From contig NZ_CP119754.1 in NCBI RefSeq assembly GCF_029319185.1, positions 2,542,001 to 2,606,000 of the forward strand: a DNA stretch of 64,000 nucleotides, written 5' to 3'. The notes beneath the pieces are model-generated. The model made no database searches. It worked only from the letters and a program-made list of their open reading frames with translations, and had not been told where the DNA came from. The DNA comes from Superficieibacter sp. HKU1. GTDB lineage: Bacteria > Pseudomonadota > Gammaproteobacteria > Enterobacterales > Enterobacteriaceae. The position numbers and the translations under genes were made by a program. Positions 8,957 through 16,879 of the stretch are shown in pieces (position 1 is the first letter of the stretch; each line of letters opens with the position of its first letter).

Positions 8957-10741
8957 ATGTTCAGGTCCATTCGCACTCGCATCATTGCCGCAACGGCCGC
9001 CTGTTTAGCCATTGCCCTTCTTCTTAACACCGTGATTAATTACCAGGTTACCCGGCATAATAATCAGCGTTCGCAGCAGGAGATCATCGCCAGCGCGCAG
9101 GCCAGCCACGGCATGGCGATTACGGACTGGGCCAGCGGTAAACTGGCGATGATCGCCTCCCTGCAACCCGCCGCCCTGTCTGCCGATCCGATCCCGGTAC
9201 TGTCGCAGATCGCCCGCGCGGGCGGATTTATTAACGTTTATGTTGGCTACGCCAGCCATACGGCAAAATTTTCCGACGCTAACGGCATTCCTGCGGATTA
9301 CGATCCGACCATCCGCCCGTGGTATCAGCAGGCGGCAAAAGATAACGCTCCGGTTGTTACAGCCCCCTATGTCGATGCCGGAACCGGTAAGCTGGTGGTG
9401 ACATTCGCCGTGCCGGTCAGCGAAAACGGCGAACTGAAAGCCGTTGTTGCCGGGGATGTCTCAATGGATAACGTGGTCGCTAACGTGCGGGAAATCCACC
9501 CGACGCCGGCCAGTAGCGGACTTCTGCTCGACAGTGACGGTACCATTATTGCCGCCAGCGATCCGGCCCTGACCTTAAAGCCGTTTAGCGAAATGGTGCG
9601 CGGCGCGGACGTTGCCGCACTGGCGGCAGGCAAAACCGTGGAAGGCCAACTTGGCGGCGCGGACAAAATATTGTCGGCTACTCCGGTTAAAGGCACCCAC
9701 TGGCGGTTGGTCATCGCCCTCGATCGCAAGGATGCTACCGCCGGAATGGTTTCGCTGCTGAAAGCCTCGGCATTGTCATTGATTATCCTGGTGCTGCTGG
9801 GTGGCGCGGTAGTCCATGCCATCGTTGCGGCGCTACTCAGACGACTGCTGACCATCCGCGATGCGATGCTCGCTATCAGCAACGGCACCAACGATTTATC
9901 GCAGCGCCTGCCGGAAAAGGGTCACGATGAAATCGCGCAAATTGCCCATGCCTTTAACGCCTTCAGCGATAAGCTTGCGGTGGTGATGGTGCAACTGCGT
10001 GACGCCAGCGCCTCGGTCCAGACCGCGGCGCGCGAAATCGCCGCCGGTAATCAGGATCTGTCCACCCGTACCGAGCAAGCGTCCTCCAGCCTGCGTGAAA
10101 CCGCCAGCGCCGTTGAGCAGATCACCGCCTCGGTCACCCAGTCCACCGAATCCGCCGCCGATGCCAACGAGCAGGCGCAAAAAGCCAGCAAGGCCGCGTC
10201 GCGCGGCGGCGAAGTGGTATCTCACGCCATTGAGACAATGCAAACCATTGAGAGCGCGTCGACCAAAATCGGCGATATCACCAGCGTGATTGACGGTATT
10301 GCTTTCCAGACCAATATTCTGGCGCTGAACGCGTCGGTGGAAGCGGCGCGGGCCGGAGAACAGGGGCGCGGTTTTGCCGTGGTGGCGGGGGAAGTGCGCA
10401 ACCTTGCCAGCCGCAGCGCGCAGGCGGCGAAGGAAATTAAATCGCTTATTGATGCGACTACCGACAGCGTGGCCACCGGCTCACGCTATGTCCGGCTGGC
10501 GGGTGAAAGTATGCAGGATATCGTGGCCAGTATCGGTAGCGTATCCGGCATTATGCGCGAAATCAGCGTCGCCAGCAGCGAGCAGATGCGCGGGATCCGT
10601 GAGATAAACCATGCCGTCAACGACCTTGACCGCATGGTGCAGCAGAATGCGGAACTGGTGGTGGAATCTGCCGCCGCTGCCGGAGCGTTACAGGGCCAGG
10701 CGGGCGACCTTGCTGAAACGGCGGGTCATTTCCGCATTTAA
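8957..10741 (+). CDS. Methyl-accepting chemotaxis protein with periplasmic dCache domain
   Basis: 594 residues. A first membrane helix (about 8-27) is followed by a periplasmic double-Cache domain carrying the amino-acid-binding signature: YDPTIRPWYQQA, then PYVDAGTGKLVVT and GDVSMD. A second membrane helix lies near 270-295, then a HAMP region (RLPEKGHDEIAQIAHAF) and a cytoplasmic signalling domain with the hairpin tip IDGIAFQTNILALNASVEAA. There is no C-terminal NWETF-type CheR/CheB tether; the protein ends AGHFRI. By the published dCache_1AA motif it is likely to sense amino acids (inference). Expression is probably flagellar-class through the upstream sigma-28 site. Confidence 0.92.
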   Translation: MFRSIRTRIIAATAACLAIALLLNTVINYQVTRHNNQRSQQEIIASAQASHGMAITDWASGKLAMIASLQPAALSADPIPVLSQIARAGGFINVYVGYASHTAKFSDANGIPADYDPTIRPWYQQAAKDNAPVVTAPYVDAGTGKLVVTFAVPVSENGELKAVVAGDVSMDNVVANVREIHPTPASSGLLLDSDGTIIAASDPALTLKPFSEMVRGADVAALAAGKTVEGQLGGADKILSATPVKGTHWRLVIALDRKDATAGMVSLLKASALSLIILVLLGGAVVHAIVAALLRRLLTIRDAMLAISNGTNDLSQRLPEKGHDEIAQIAHAFNAFSDKLAVVMVQLRDASASVQTAAREIAAGNQDLSTRTEQASSSLRETASAVEQITASVTQSTESAADANEQAQKASKAASRGGEVVSHAIETMQTIESASTKIGDITSVIDGIAFQTNILALNASVEAARAGEQGRGFAVVAGEVRNLASRSAQAAKEIKSLIDATTDSVATGSRYVRLAGESMQDIVASIGSVSGIMREISVASSEQMRGIREINHAVNDLDRMVQQNAELVVESAAAAGALQGQAGDLAETAGHFRI

Positions 10742-10746
10742 TATTA

Positions 10747-10783
10747 CGCTGGCGCGCAATTTTCGCTTATTTGCGCGCCAGCG
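10747..10783. repeat. 13-bp perfect hairpin after the chemoreceptor gene
   Basis: CGCTGGCGCGCAA (10747-10759) pairs exactly with TTGCGCGCCAGCG (10771-10783) around an 11-base loop, five bases after the stop codon. No T run follows directly, so it may protect the mRNA 3' end or act as a weak terminator. Confidence 0.7.
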
Positions 10784-10832
10784 GAAACGTTTCAGGCATT
10801 TTGTCATTTTTGTTTAAGCTTTATACCCTTTT

Positions 10833-10846
10833 TTGATCAAAATCAG
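10833..10846 (+). promoter_or_regulatory. FNR-type site upstream of the DUF1883 gene
   Basis: TTGATCAAAATCAG matches the FNR consensus TTGAT-N4-ATCAA at nine of ten defined bases. A TATGCA hexamer at 10872-10877 could be the -10, placing the FNR site near -44, close to a class II activating position. Confidence 0.55.
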
Positions 10847-10887
10847 CATTTGTTGCCTCCCCATTTGGTGTTATGCAGAGAGTGAAT

Positions 10888-10903
10888 TGTGAACAACATC
10901 ACA
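10888..10903 (+). promoter_or_regulatory. CRP site
   Basis: TGTGAACAACATCACA is a perfect TGTGA-N6-TCACA core. It lies about 50 bases upstream of the DUF1883 start codon and slightly downstream of the candidate FNR-dependent start point, so it could activate a second promoter or block the first. Confidence 0.65.
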
Positions 10904-10953
10904 GACAGGATTTTCCGACAGGGAACGCGTTGAAACTTTTGATGGGGTATAAA

Positions 10954-11199
10954 ATGGCACTGGTGAAAGCAAGTTTAAAATTGTTTGGTGGCGATACGGT
11001 GGTCATTCGTTGTTCCGAACGTTGTCATATTCATTTAATGAGCGCGAAAGAACGCACTCAGGATCTGCAATCGGATATTCTTAGCGTGCAGGATCGTGAA
11101 AACGCTTATCTGACCGTACCGTACAGCGGAACCTGGAACGTCCTGATCGATAGCCACAGCCAGTCGCTGGAACACTCTATCAGTTACGTCGCAGCGTAA
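10954..11199 (+). CDS. DUF1883 domain protein
   Basis: 81 residues from the ATG at 10954 (MALVKASLKLFGGDTVVIRC); GGGG lies six bases upstream, and the conserved domain begins at this Met, so the longer in-frame extension is not used. It fits the small DUF1883 family, whose function is unknown. No signal peptide or membrane segment is visible. Two Cys residues lie in VIRCSERCHIHL. Candidate FNR and CRP sites upstream suggest expression under oxygen and carbon limitation (inference). It is convergent with chaC, separated by a short REP-like hairpin. Confidence 0.8.
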   Translation: MALVKASLKLFGGDTVVIRCSERCHIHLMSAKERTQDLQSDILSVQDRENAYLTVPYSGTWNVLIDSHSQSLEHSISYVAA

Positions 11200-11206
11200 T
11201 ACCTGT

Positions 11207-11227
11207 GCCCGGTAGCGCTTACCGGGC
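11207..11227. terminator. REP-like hairpin between convergent DUF1883 and chaC genes
   Basis: GCCCGGTA (11207-11214) pairs with TACCGGGC (11220-11227) around GCGCT. It lies between two convergent stop codons. There is no T run, so a transcript-end or REP half-site role is more likely than a classical terminator. Confidence 0.55.
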
Positions 11228-11234
11228 ATCATTC

Positions 11235-11915
11235 TCAGGCCAGCCCTGACAGCCGCGCACCGCCCAGCAGCGTGCGCACCTTCCCTACCAGCTCGTTCAG
11301 ACAATCATCGTGCATACCCAGTTTGATCAGCTCTTCTTCCAGAGAAAAAAGATACTGGGCGTTAGTGCCCAGCGGACCGCTGGCTGCCGCAATCAGTGGC
11401 GCAATGGTCTGCGCGCGGGTATCGGATTCATAAAGCGGATGACGCGGGTCCATGATGAAGACCAGCGCGTTGACCGTACGACCATCGTCCAGCGCAAGCT
11501 GGCACCAGGTGGGCAGATAACAGCCGGTGATCATCTCCCGCTTCCATAGCAGGGTGAGTTCGTCCTGCAGGACGTCATCACGCAGACGATAAGCGACGCC
11601 GGTGGTGCGTCCGCCCTCTTTCAGTGCAAGCATCCGGCCAGGCTGGCAGGCGGTGCCGCGTCCGGCCGTTAACCGCAGGCAAAAGGCGCGATGCCATCCC
11701 GGCAGAGTGGCCGTCGCGGACTCGGAAAACTCAAGCGCCGGATTCCACATCAGCGAACCGTAGCCGAAAATCCATACCGGGCCGTCATCGGGCCGACAGG
11801 CCAGCGTCGCCGCCAGCGATGATGCCCGCTGTTCCGCACTCCACAACAGCGATTCCTCAATCACGCCAAATGCCGTTTTACAATCTGCGTTCAGCAGGAA
11901 ATCACGGGTTAACAC
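11235..11915 (-). CDS. chaC: Glutathione-specific gamma-glutamylcyclotransferase
   Basis: 226 residues, close to E. coli ChaC (231), with very high similarity until the last twenty residues. ChaC cleaves glutathione to 5-oxoproline and Cys-Gly in the cytoplasm. The family signature VWIFGYGSLMWNP near residue 47 (YGSL substrate loop) and a catalytic Glu in LLWKREM are visible. It lies downstream of chaB as in E. coli, with a 160-base gap. It was once thought to regulate ChaA; the enzymatic role is now established. Confidence 0.95.
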   Translation of the reverse strand: MLTRDFLLNADCKTAFGVIEESLLWSAEQRASSLAATLACRPDDGPVWIFGYGSLMWNPALEFSESATATLPGWHRAFCLRLTAGRGTACQPGRMLALKEGGRTTGVAYRLRDDVLQDELTLLWKREMITGCYLPTWCQLALDDGRTVNALVFIMDPRHPLYESDTRAQTIAPLIAAASGPLGTNAQYLFSLEEELIKLGMHDDCLNELVGKVRTLLGGARLSGLA

Positions 11916-12075
11916 GTTATTCTACCTCCACCACGACTACGGCATCCTGCCACTTACGGTCATCCTTACGCTGATGCTTTATTACTCAGCCTGTCCTCAC
12001 GATATGCAAAATGCAGACCGGATGCAACCGTCGCACTCTGAGGGCGAGAAAAACCGCGGTGGTGGAGGTCAGCGG

Positions 12076-12306
12076 CTACTTTTTCTTATGCCACTTATCG
12101 TCATCGCCTTTCTCGTAGTCATTTTTCACCGCTGCCCATGCAACGCGGTGGGCAGTCTCTTCCCGAGTGGCATCCCCTCGCCGGTCTTCTTTATCCTTAT
12201 ATTGATCCCAGGCGCTATTGAAGGCCTCTTTGTAGATCTCCTGCGCGTGGGCGGGCAGGACGTTGGTAACGTTATCGGGCAGATCGCTTTTGTTTTTGTA
12301 CGGCAT
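12076..12306 (-). CDS. chaB: ChaB family protein
   Basis: 76 residues matching the length and composition of E. coli ChaB (MPYKNKSDLPDNVTNVLPAH at the N-terminus, lysine-rich C-terminus). It is a small, basic, soluble protein proposed to modulate the cation antiporter ChaA; direct evidence is thin. AAGAGGAGAAGAGT precedes the ATG. It is divergent from chaA across a 263-base regulatory region. Confidence 0.93.
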   Translation of the reverse strand: MPYKNKSDLPDNVTNVLPAHAQEIYKEAFNSAWDQYKDKEDRRGDATREETAHRVAWAAVKNDYEKGDDDKWHKKK

Positions 12307-12534
12307 ACTCTTCTCCTCTTAACAGTAAATAATAAGCCTGGTTCAGGAATGCCGTGCCTGCCAGTGAGAGAGTTAAGTGATAAGGAGAAAATCATAATGC
12401 TTTGTAATTTCGAATGAATATTTAATAAAGATAGAAATAAGGCTGCTAAAACCATTTTTTACTCCAGTAGTAAATAAAAGTAAAAAATCGCTTAAAAACA
12501 CCCGTATTCTGCTACTTTATGGCTTTCGCTTATC

Positions 12535-12540
12535 TATAAT
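12535..12540 (+). promoter_or_regulatory. Candidate -10 of the chaA promoter
   Basis: A perfect TATAAT lies 30 bases before the chaA ATG in a very AT-rich stretch. The matching -35 is weak (CTACTT at 12512-12517), so the assignment is tentative. Confidence 0.45.
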
Positions 12541-12569
12541 TACAACACATACATATAGGGAGATGGTTT

Positions 12570-13670
12570 ATGCCTCACGCCTCAGAGGCGGTTAAAACCC
12601 GCCACAAGGAGACCTCGCTTATTTTCCCGGTGCTCGCCCTGGCCGTGCTGCTGTTATGGGGAAACAGTCAGTCACTGCCAGCGGTTATCGGGATTAATGC
12701 GCTGGCATTAGTCGGTATTCTGGCCAGCGCGTTTAGCGTCGTTCGACATGCAGATGTGCTTGCCCATCGCCTGGGCGAACCCTTTGGTTCTCTTATTTTA
12801 AGCCTTTCAGTTGTTATTCTTGAAGTCAGCCTTATTTCTGCATTAATGGCCACCGGCGACGCCGCGCCGACGTTAATGCGCGATACGCTTTATTCCATCA
12901 TTATGATTGTGACCGGCGGGCTGGTCGGGTTCGCCCTTCTGCTGGGCGGGCGCAAATTTGCCACCCAATATGTCAACCTGTTCGGCATTAAGCAGTATTT
13001 GATCGCCCTGTTTCCGCTGGCGATTATTGTGCTGGTATTTCCGATGGCGCTTCCCGGCGGCAACTTTACGACCTCACAGGCGCTGCTGGTGGCGCTAATT
13101 TCCGCAGGCATGTACGGCGTATTTCTGTTGATTCAGACTAAAACGCACCAGAGTTTGTTTGTTTATGAGCACGAGGATGAGGGTGACGATGACGACCCGC
13201 ATCACGGTAAGCCGTCTGCACACAGTAGCCTCTGGCATACCGTTTGGCTGATCGTGCATCTGATTGCGGTGATTGCCGTGACCAAAATGAACGCTCACCC
13301 GCTGGAGGCGCTGTTAACCGAGCTGAATGCGCCGGTAGCCTTTACCGGTTTCCTGGTCGCGCTGTTGATCCTGTCACCGGAAGGTCTTGGGGCGATGAAA
13401 GCGGTGCTGAATAATCAGGTACAGCGCGCGATGAACCTTTTCTTCGGCTCGGTGCTGGCGACGATTTCCCTGACCGTGCCGGTGGTAACGCTGATTGCTT
13501 ACCTGACGGACAATACGCTGGTCTTTGCATTGGGCGCGCCGGAAATGGTCGTTATGCTCGCGTCCCTGATGCTATGCCAGCTCTCCTTCTCGACCGGGCG
13601 TACCAATGTCCTGAACGGCGCGGCGCATCTGGCGTTATTTATCGCCTATTTGATGACGATCTTTGCCTGA
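12570..13670 (+). CDS. chaA: Sodium-potassium/proton (calcium/proton) antiporter ChaA
   Basis: 366 residues, matching E. coli ChaA. It is an inner-membrane CaCA-superfamily antiporter that exports Ca2+, Na+ or K+ for protons at alkaline pH. Two homologous membrane halves carry the cation-site helices (SVVILEVSLISALMA and LLILSPEGLGAMKA), joined by a cytoplasmic acidic/histidine loop (HEDEGDDDDPHHGK near residue 210). AGGGAGATGGTTT precedes the ATG. The next feature downstream is a REP sequence interrupted by an insertion element. Confidence 0.96.
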   Translation: MPHASEAVKTRHKETSLIFPVLALAVLLLWGNSQSLPAVIGINALALVGILASAFSVVRHADVLAHRLGEPFGSLILSLSVVILEVSLISALMATGDAAPTLMRDTLYSIIMIVTGGLVGFALLLGGRKFATQYVNLFGIKQYLIALFPLAIIVLVFPMALPGGNFTTSQALLVALISAGMYGVFLLIQTKTHQSLFVYEHEDEGDDDDPHHGKPSAHSSLWHTVWLIVHLIAVIAVTKMNAHPLEALLTELNAPVAFTGFLVALLILSPEGLGAMKAVLNNQVQRAMNLFFGSVLATISLTVPVVTLIAYLTDNTLVFALGAPEMVVMLASLMLCQLSFSTGRTNVLNGAAHLALFIAYLMTIFA

Positions 13671-13698
13671 GTGTGGCGTGATGCCGGGTGGCGCTTTG

Positions 13699-14990
13699 GT
13701 ATGAACCGGAAACATGGGTAACACTTTAGACCGGATACATGGGTAACAGTTATAACTGGCATAGAAGAGGAGACTCGCTATGCCCTGGACTGAGACCCGA
13801 CCTATGCAACGCCTTGATTTCATCCGTGCCTGCCATGCAGGTACGGATTCCTTCTCCGCTCTTTGCCGTCTTTTTGGCATCAGCCGAAAAACCGGTTACA
13901 AATGGCTTGAGCGTTTTGACCCTTCTGACCTGTCATCTCTCTCCGACCGGTCGCGCGCTCCCCATTCCCACTCCCGGACGGTTCCGGATGATATCGTCGG
14001 ACATCTCACTGCCCTGCGGCAAAAACACCCTGACTGGGGGCCTAAAAAACTGCGGATGTGGTTACTCAATCATCATGTCGATTTTGCCGTACCTGCTGCC
14101 AGTACTATCGGCGATATCCTTAAGCGTAAAGGCCTGGTCCCGGATAAAAAGAAAAAACGCAGAACGCCGGGTAATCGCCAGCCCCTGACCACCATCAGTG
14201 AGAACAATCAGGTCTGGAGTGCTGATTTTAAAGGTAAGTTCAGGTTGCTGAGCGGAGAATACTGCCATCCCTTCACCCTGACCGACAATCACAGCCGGTA
14301 TCTGCTGAGCTGCCGGGGAACACACCGGGAGAGTGAGTCCTTTGTCAGAGCGTGCCTGACCGATGCGTTCCTGGAATATGGTCTGCCGGAAGTGCTCAGA
14401 ACCGATAACGGTCAGCCCTTCGCGGGAACAGGTATAGCCGGATTAAGTCGCCTTGCCGTCTGGCTAATCAAGCTGGGTATCAGACCGGAACGCATCAGAA
14501 AGGGTCATCCGGAAGAAAATGGCCGCCATGAACGAATGCACCGTTCCCTGAAAAGTGCGGTGAAATACGGTAACACCTTCATGACGATGGAAGAACAACA
14601 GCGGTGGTTCAGTGATTACAGGGAGGAGTTTAACTATGAAAGACCGCATGAAGCACTGGCGGGCGCAACGCCCGGAACGGTGTGGCAGCCCTCGGGTCGA
14701 CACTGGGATGGCAGGGTTCCTGAATACACTTATCCGGCAGAAGGAATGGTCTACAGGGTGAAATCGAGGGGAACACTTTATATGGGTAAAAAGGGGACGG
14801 TGTTCCTGAGTGAAGCGTTGACGGATGAGTACATTATGATGAAAGAACAGGATGATGGCCTGGAGGCCATCATCTTTAATGGAATAACGCTTGCGTACTA
14901 TGATCGAAAAACCCAGAGTATGATCCGGATAGACTAAAAGTGTTACCTATGTTCCCGGTCTGATCTGTCACCTATGTATCCGGTCATACA
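13699..14990 (+). mobile_element. IS481-family insertion sequence, copy 1 (complete, about 1.29 kb)
   Basis: The element runs from GTATGAACCGG to CCGGTCATACA and is bounded by CTTTG repeats. Each end carries two copies of an 18-base motif, CCGGAAACATGGGTAACA and close variants, spaced 25 bases apart (13706-13723 and 13731-13748 on the left; the same arrangement inverted near 14942-14984). One transposase gene fills the interior. The exact outer base is uncertain by one or two positions. Confidence 0.88.
13780..14937 (+). CDS. IS481-family transposase (DDE)
   Basis: 385 residues. The N-terminal helix-turn-helix (SFSALCRLFGISRKTGYKWL, about residues 24-43) precedes an rve/DDE integrase core with VWSADFK (first Asp), LRTDNGQPF (second Asp) and HPEENGRHERMHRSL (catalytic Glu). 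The DDE arrangement and the single reading frame fit IS481 elements, in contrast to the frameshifted two-frame IS3 relatives. AGAGGAGACTCGCT precedes the ATG. The protein is identical to the copy at the right edge of the window, so both insertions are recent. Confidence 0.93.
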   Translation: MPWTETRPMQRLDFIRACHAGTDSFSALCRLFGISRKTGYKWLERFDPSDLSSLSDRSRAPHSHSRTVPDDIVGHLTALRQKHPDWGPKKLRMWLLNHHVDFAVPAASTIGDILKRKGLVPDKKKKRRTPGNRQPLTTISENNQVWSADFKGKFRLLSGEYCHPFTLTDNHSRYLLSCRGTHRESESFVRACLTDAFLEYGLPEVLRTDNGQPFAGTGIAGLSRLAVWLIKLGIRPERIRKGHPEENGRHERMHRSLKSAVKYGNTFMTMEEQQRWFSDYREEFNYERPHEALAGATPGTVWQPSGRHWDGRVPEYTYPAEGMVYRVKSRGTLYMGKKGTVFLSEALTDEYIMMKEQDDGLEAIIFNGITLAYYDRKTQSMIRID

Positions 14991-15136
14991 CTTTGCTTAC
15001 CCGGCCTACCAGACCCTCAATATACCCACCCCATTATCCATCAAACATCAGGCATCCCTCGCACACAGCAAACTCCCTCCCACCCGTAGGCCTGTGCAAG
15101 CGAAGCGCCGCCAGGCATCCTTGAACTCATGCCAAT

Positions 15137-15162
15137 AAAAAACCCGCCGCAGCGGGTTTTTT
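15137..15162 (-). terminator. Rho-independent terminator after kdsA
   Basis: AAAAAACCCGC (15137-15147) pairs with GCGGGTTTTTT (15152-15162) around a four-base loop; the minus strand ends in six T. It lies 14 bases past the kdsA stop. Confidence 0.9.
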
Positions 15163-15175
15163 ATTCAGGTGAGGT

Positions 15176-16030
15176 TTAGTTGCTGGTATCCAGCTCATCA
15201 AAACCTTTCACCAGATCGTCAATCGCTTTCATTTGCCTGAGGAACGGCTCCAGCTTATCCAGCGGCAGCGCGGACGGGCCATCGCATTTCGCATTGGCTG
15301 GATCCGGGTGCGCTTCAATAAACAGACCGGCCAGACCGACCGCCATCCCGGCACGAGCCAGTTCGGCCACCTGACCACGACGGCCACCAGACGCTGCGCC
15401 AAACGGGTCGCGGCACTGAAGCGCATGGGTCACGTCGAAAATCACCGGTGAGTTGTTAGACACTTTCTTCATCACGCCGAAGCCGAGCATATCCACAACA
15501 AGGTTGTCGTAACCGAAGTTCGCTCCACGGTCACAGAGGATCACCTGGTCGTTACCGCCTTCAATAAATTTGTCGACGATATTGCCCATCTGCCCCGGGC
15601 TGACGAACTGCGGTTTTTTCACGTTGATTACTGCGCCAGTTTTCGCCATCGCTTCCACCAGATCGGTCTGGCGAGCAAGGAACGCAGGCAGTTGGATCAC
15701 GTCAACCACATCGGCAACCGGCTGCGCCTGGCTGGCTTCGTGCACGTCAGTAATGATTTTCACGCCGAAGGTCTGCTTCAGTTCCTGAAAAATCTTCATG
15801 CCTTCTTCAAGGCCGGGACCACGGTAAGAATTAATAGAGGAACGATTGGCTTTATCAAAAGAGGCTTTGAACACATAAGGGATGCCCAGTTTCTGCGTCA
15901 CGGTTACGTAGTGTTCACAGATACGCATCGCCAGATCGCGCGATTCAAGAACGTTCATCCCGCCAAACAGCACGAACGGCAGGTCGTTTGCGACGTTGAT
16001 ATCGCCAATGCTAACCACTTTTTGTTTCAT
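15176..16030 (-). CDS. kdsA: 3-deoxy-8-phosphooctulonate (KDO-8-P) synthase
   Basis: 284 residues, full length. KdsA condenses phosphoenolpyruvate with D-arabinose 5-phosphate to give KDO 8-phosphate for lipopolysaccharide inner core synthesis, in the cytoplasm. The sequence is nearly identical to E. coli KdsA, including the PEP-binding KKPQFVSPGQMGN and the CDRGANFGYDNLVVDM segment. It is the last gene of the hemA-prfA-prmC-sirB2-sirB1-kdsA unit, all on the minus strand, and is followed by a strong terminator. Confidence 0.98.
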   Translation of the reverse strand: MKQKVVSIGDINVANDLPFVLFGGMNVLESRDLAMRICEHYVTVTQKLGIPYVFKASFDKANRSSINSYRGPGLEEGMKIFQELKQTFGVKIITDVHEASQAQPVADVVDVIQLPAFLARQTDLVEAMAKTGAVINVKKPQFVSPGQMGNIVDKFIEGGNDQVILCDRGANFGYDNLVVDMLGFGVMKKVSNNSPVIFDVTHALQCRDPFGAASGGRRGQVAELARAGMAVGLAGLFIEAHPDPANAKCDGPSALPLDKLEPFLRQMKAIDDLVKGFDELDTSN

Positions 16031-16069
16031 AGGATCGCCTTATCAGGGTTAAATCGGAGTCATTCCAGA

Positions 16070-16876
16070 TTAATGCAATGTAATATGTTTATGCGAAATC
16101 GCGTTAATTTGTGAGCGGATCATCTCACTGATCGGATCTTCCGGACACTGCTCGACGAAATAGTTTAAATCGGTCAATGCAATGTGATCGCATTCAAGCT
16201 GCGCGTAGATTAGGCCCCGGTCGCGGATTTCATACGGGTCTTCCGGGTTGAACGTCAGGAGCGCTTCGCTGGCCCGCAGTGCCATTTCCATCTGTCCCTC
16301 TTCCATCAACGCGGCTTTCAGGGTGTCCAGCATTTTATGCACGACTTCCGCGTTGTCGGCTTCGTCCAGATCTTCGTTAAAAAGTTCTGCAATCGGACTA
16401 ATATTGCCTTTCAGCCACACTTCCAGCGTATGCTCGTCGAGCGTGTCGCCATTGAAGGGGTTAATCAGCCATAACTCTTCAGACGTTTCAGCGCGCAGTA
16501 TCAATTGCGTCGGGAAAATCACCGGAGCCAGCGGCAGCGAGAGTTGCTGAGCGATCCACAGCAGGATAGCCCCCAGAGAGACTGCGCTGCCCTGACGCTT
16601 TTGCAGCACCTGATCCAGCCATAGCGCATCAGAGAGGCGATAGATCCCACGACAGGCACCAAATCCCCACTCGTCAAAAAAGAGTTCCAGCAGCTTTTCA
16701 AGCTGCCGTTCTTCACTCCAGGCCGCGCTGATCTCTTCCTGCGCAAGACTGACCAGATTTTCCAGCTCGTGATAAACGGCCTGCGTCGGAAAATCGGCGC
16801 GCACGGTTTCTGAAATGCGGATCACGCCCTCGCCCAGAGATGCTTTGTTAAATTCGAAATCGGCCAACGACCTCAT
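16070..16876 (-). CDS. sirB1: SirB1 (transglutaminase-like/TPR protein)
   Basis: 268 residues matching E. coli SirB1 (YchA, 269). It has an N-terminal transglutaminase-like region (GFGACRGIYRLSDALWLDQVL) and a C-terminal tetratricopeptide-like region (ALRASEALLTFNPEDPYEIRDRG split over helices). It is a cytoplasmic protein of unclear role, historically linked to Salmonella invasion-gene regulation. It lies four bases after sirB2 in the hemA-kdsA operon. Confidence 0.93.
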   Translation of the reverse strand: MRSLADFEFNKASLGEGVIRISETVRADFPTQAVYHELENLVSLAQEEISAAWSEERQLEKLLELFFDEWGFGACRGIYRLSDALWLDQVLQKRQGSAVSLGAILLWIAQQLSLPLAPVIFPTQLILRAETSEELWLINPFNGDTLDEHTLEVWLKGNISPIAELFNEDLDEADNAEVVHKMLDTLKAALMEEGQMEMALRASEALLTFNPEDPYEIRDRGLIYAQLECDHIALTDLNYFVEQCPEDPISEMIRSQINAISHKHITLH

Positions 16877-16879
16877 AAC

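Larger units (their letters stand above)
13682..15010. repeat. REP palindrome split by the IS481-family element
   Basis: GCCGGGTGGCGCTTTG (13683-13698) and CTTTGCTTACCCGGCCTAC (14991-15009) rejoin, after removing one CTTTG, into a typical enterobacterial REP sequence. The duplicated CTTTG (13694-13698 and 14991-14995) is the target-site duplication. Confidence 0.88.

Noticed and set aside
12397..12417. Six-codon frame MLCNFE with AAGGAG upstream, a possible leader peptide before chaA
   Set aside because: The spacing to chaA is long, no attenuator hairpin follows and no regulatory codon run is present.
11974..12417. 147-residue plus-strand frame over chaB
   Set aside because: It covers chaB in antisense and has no supporting ribosome-binding site or family pattern.
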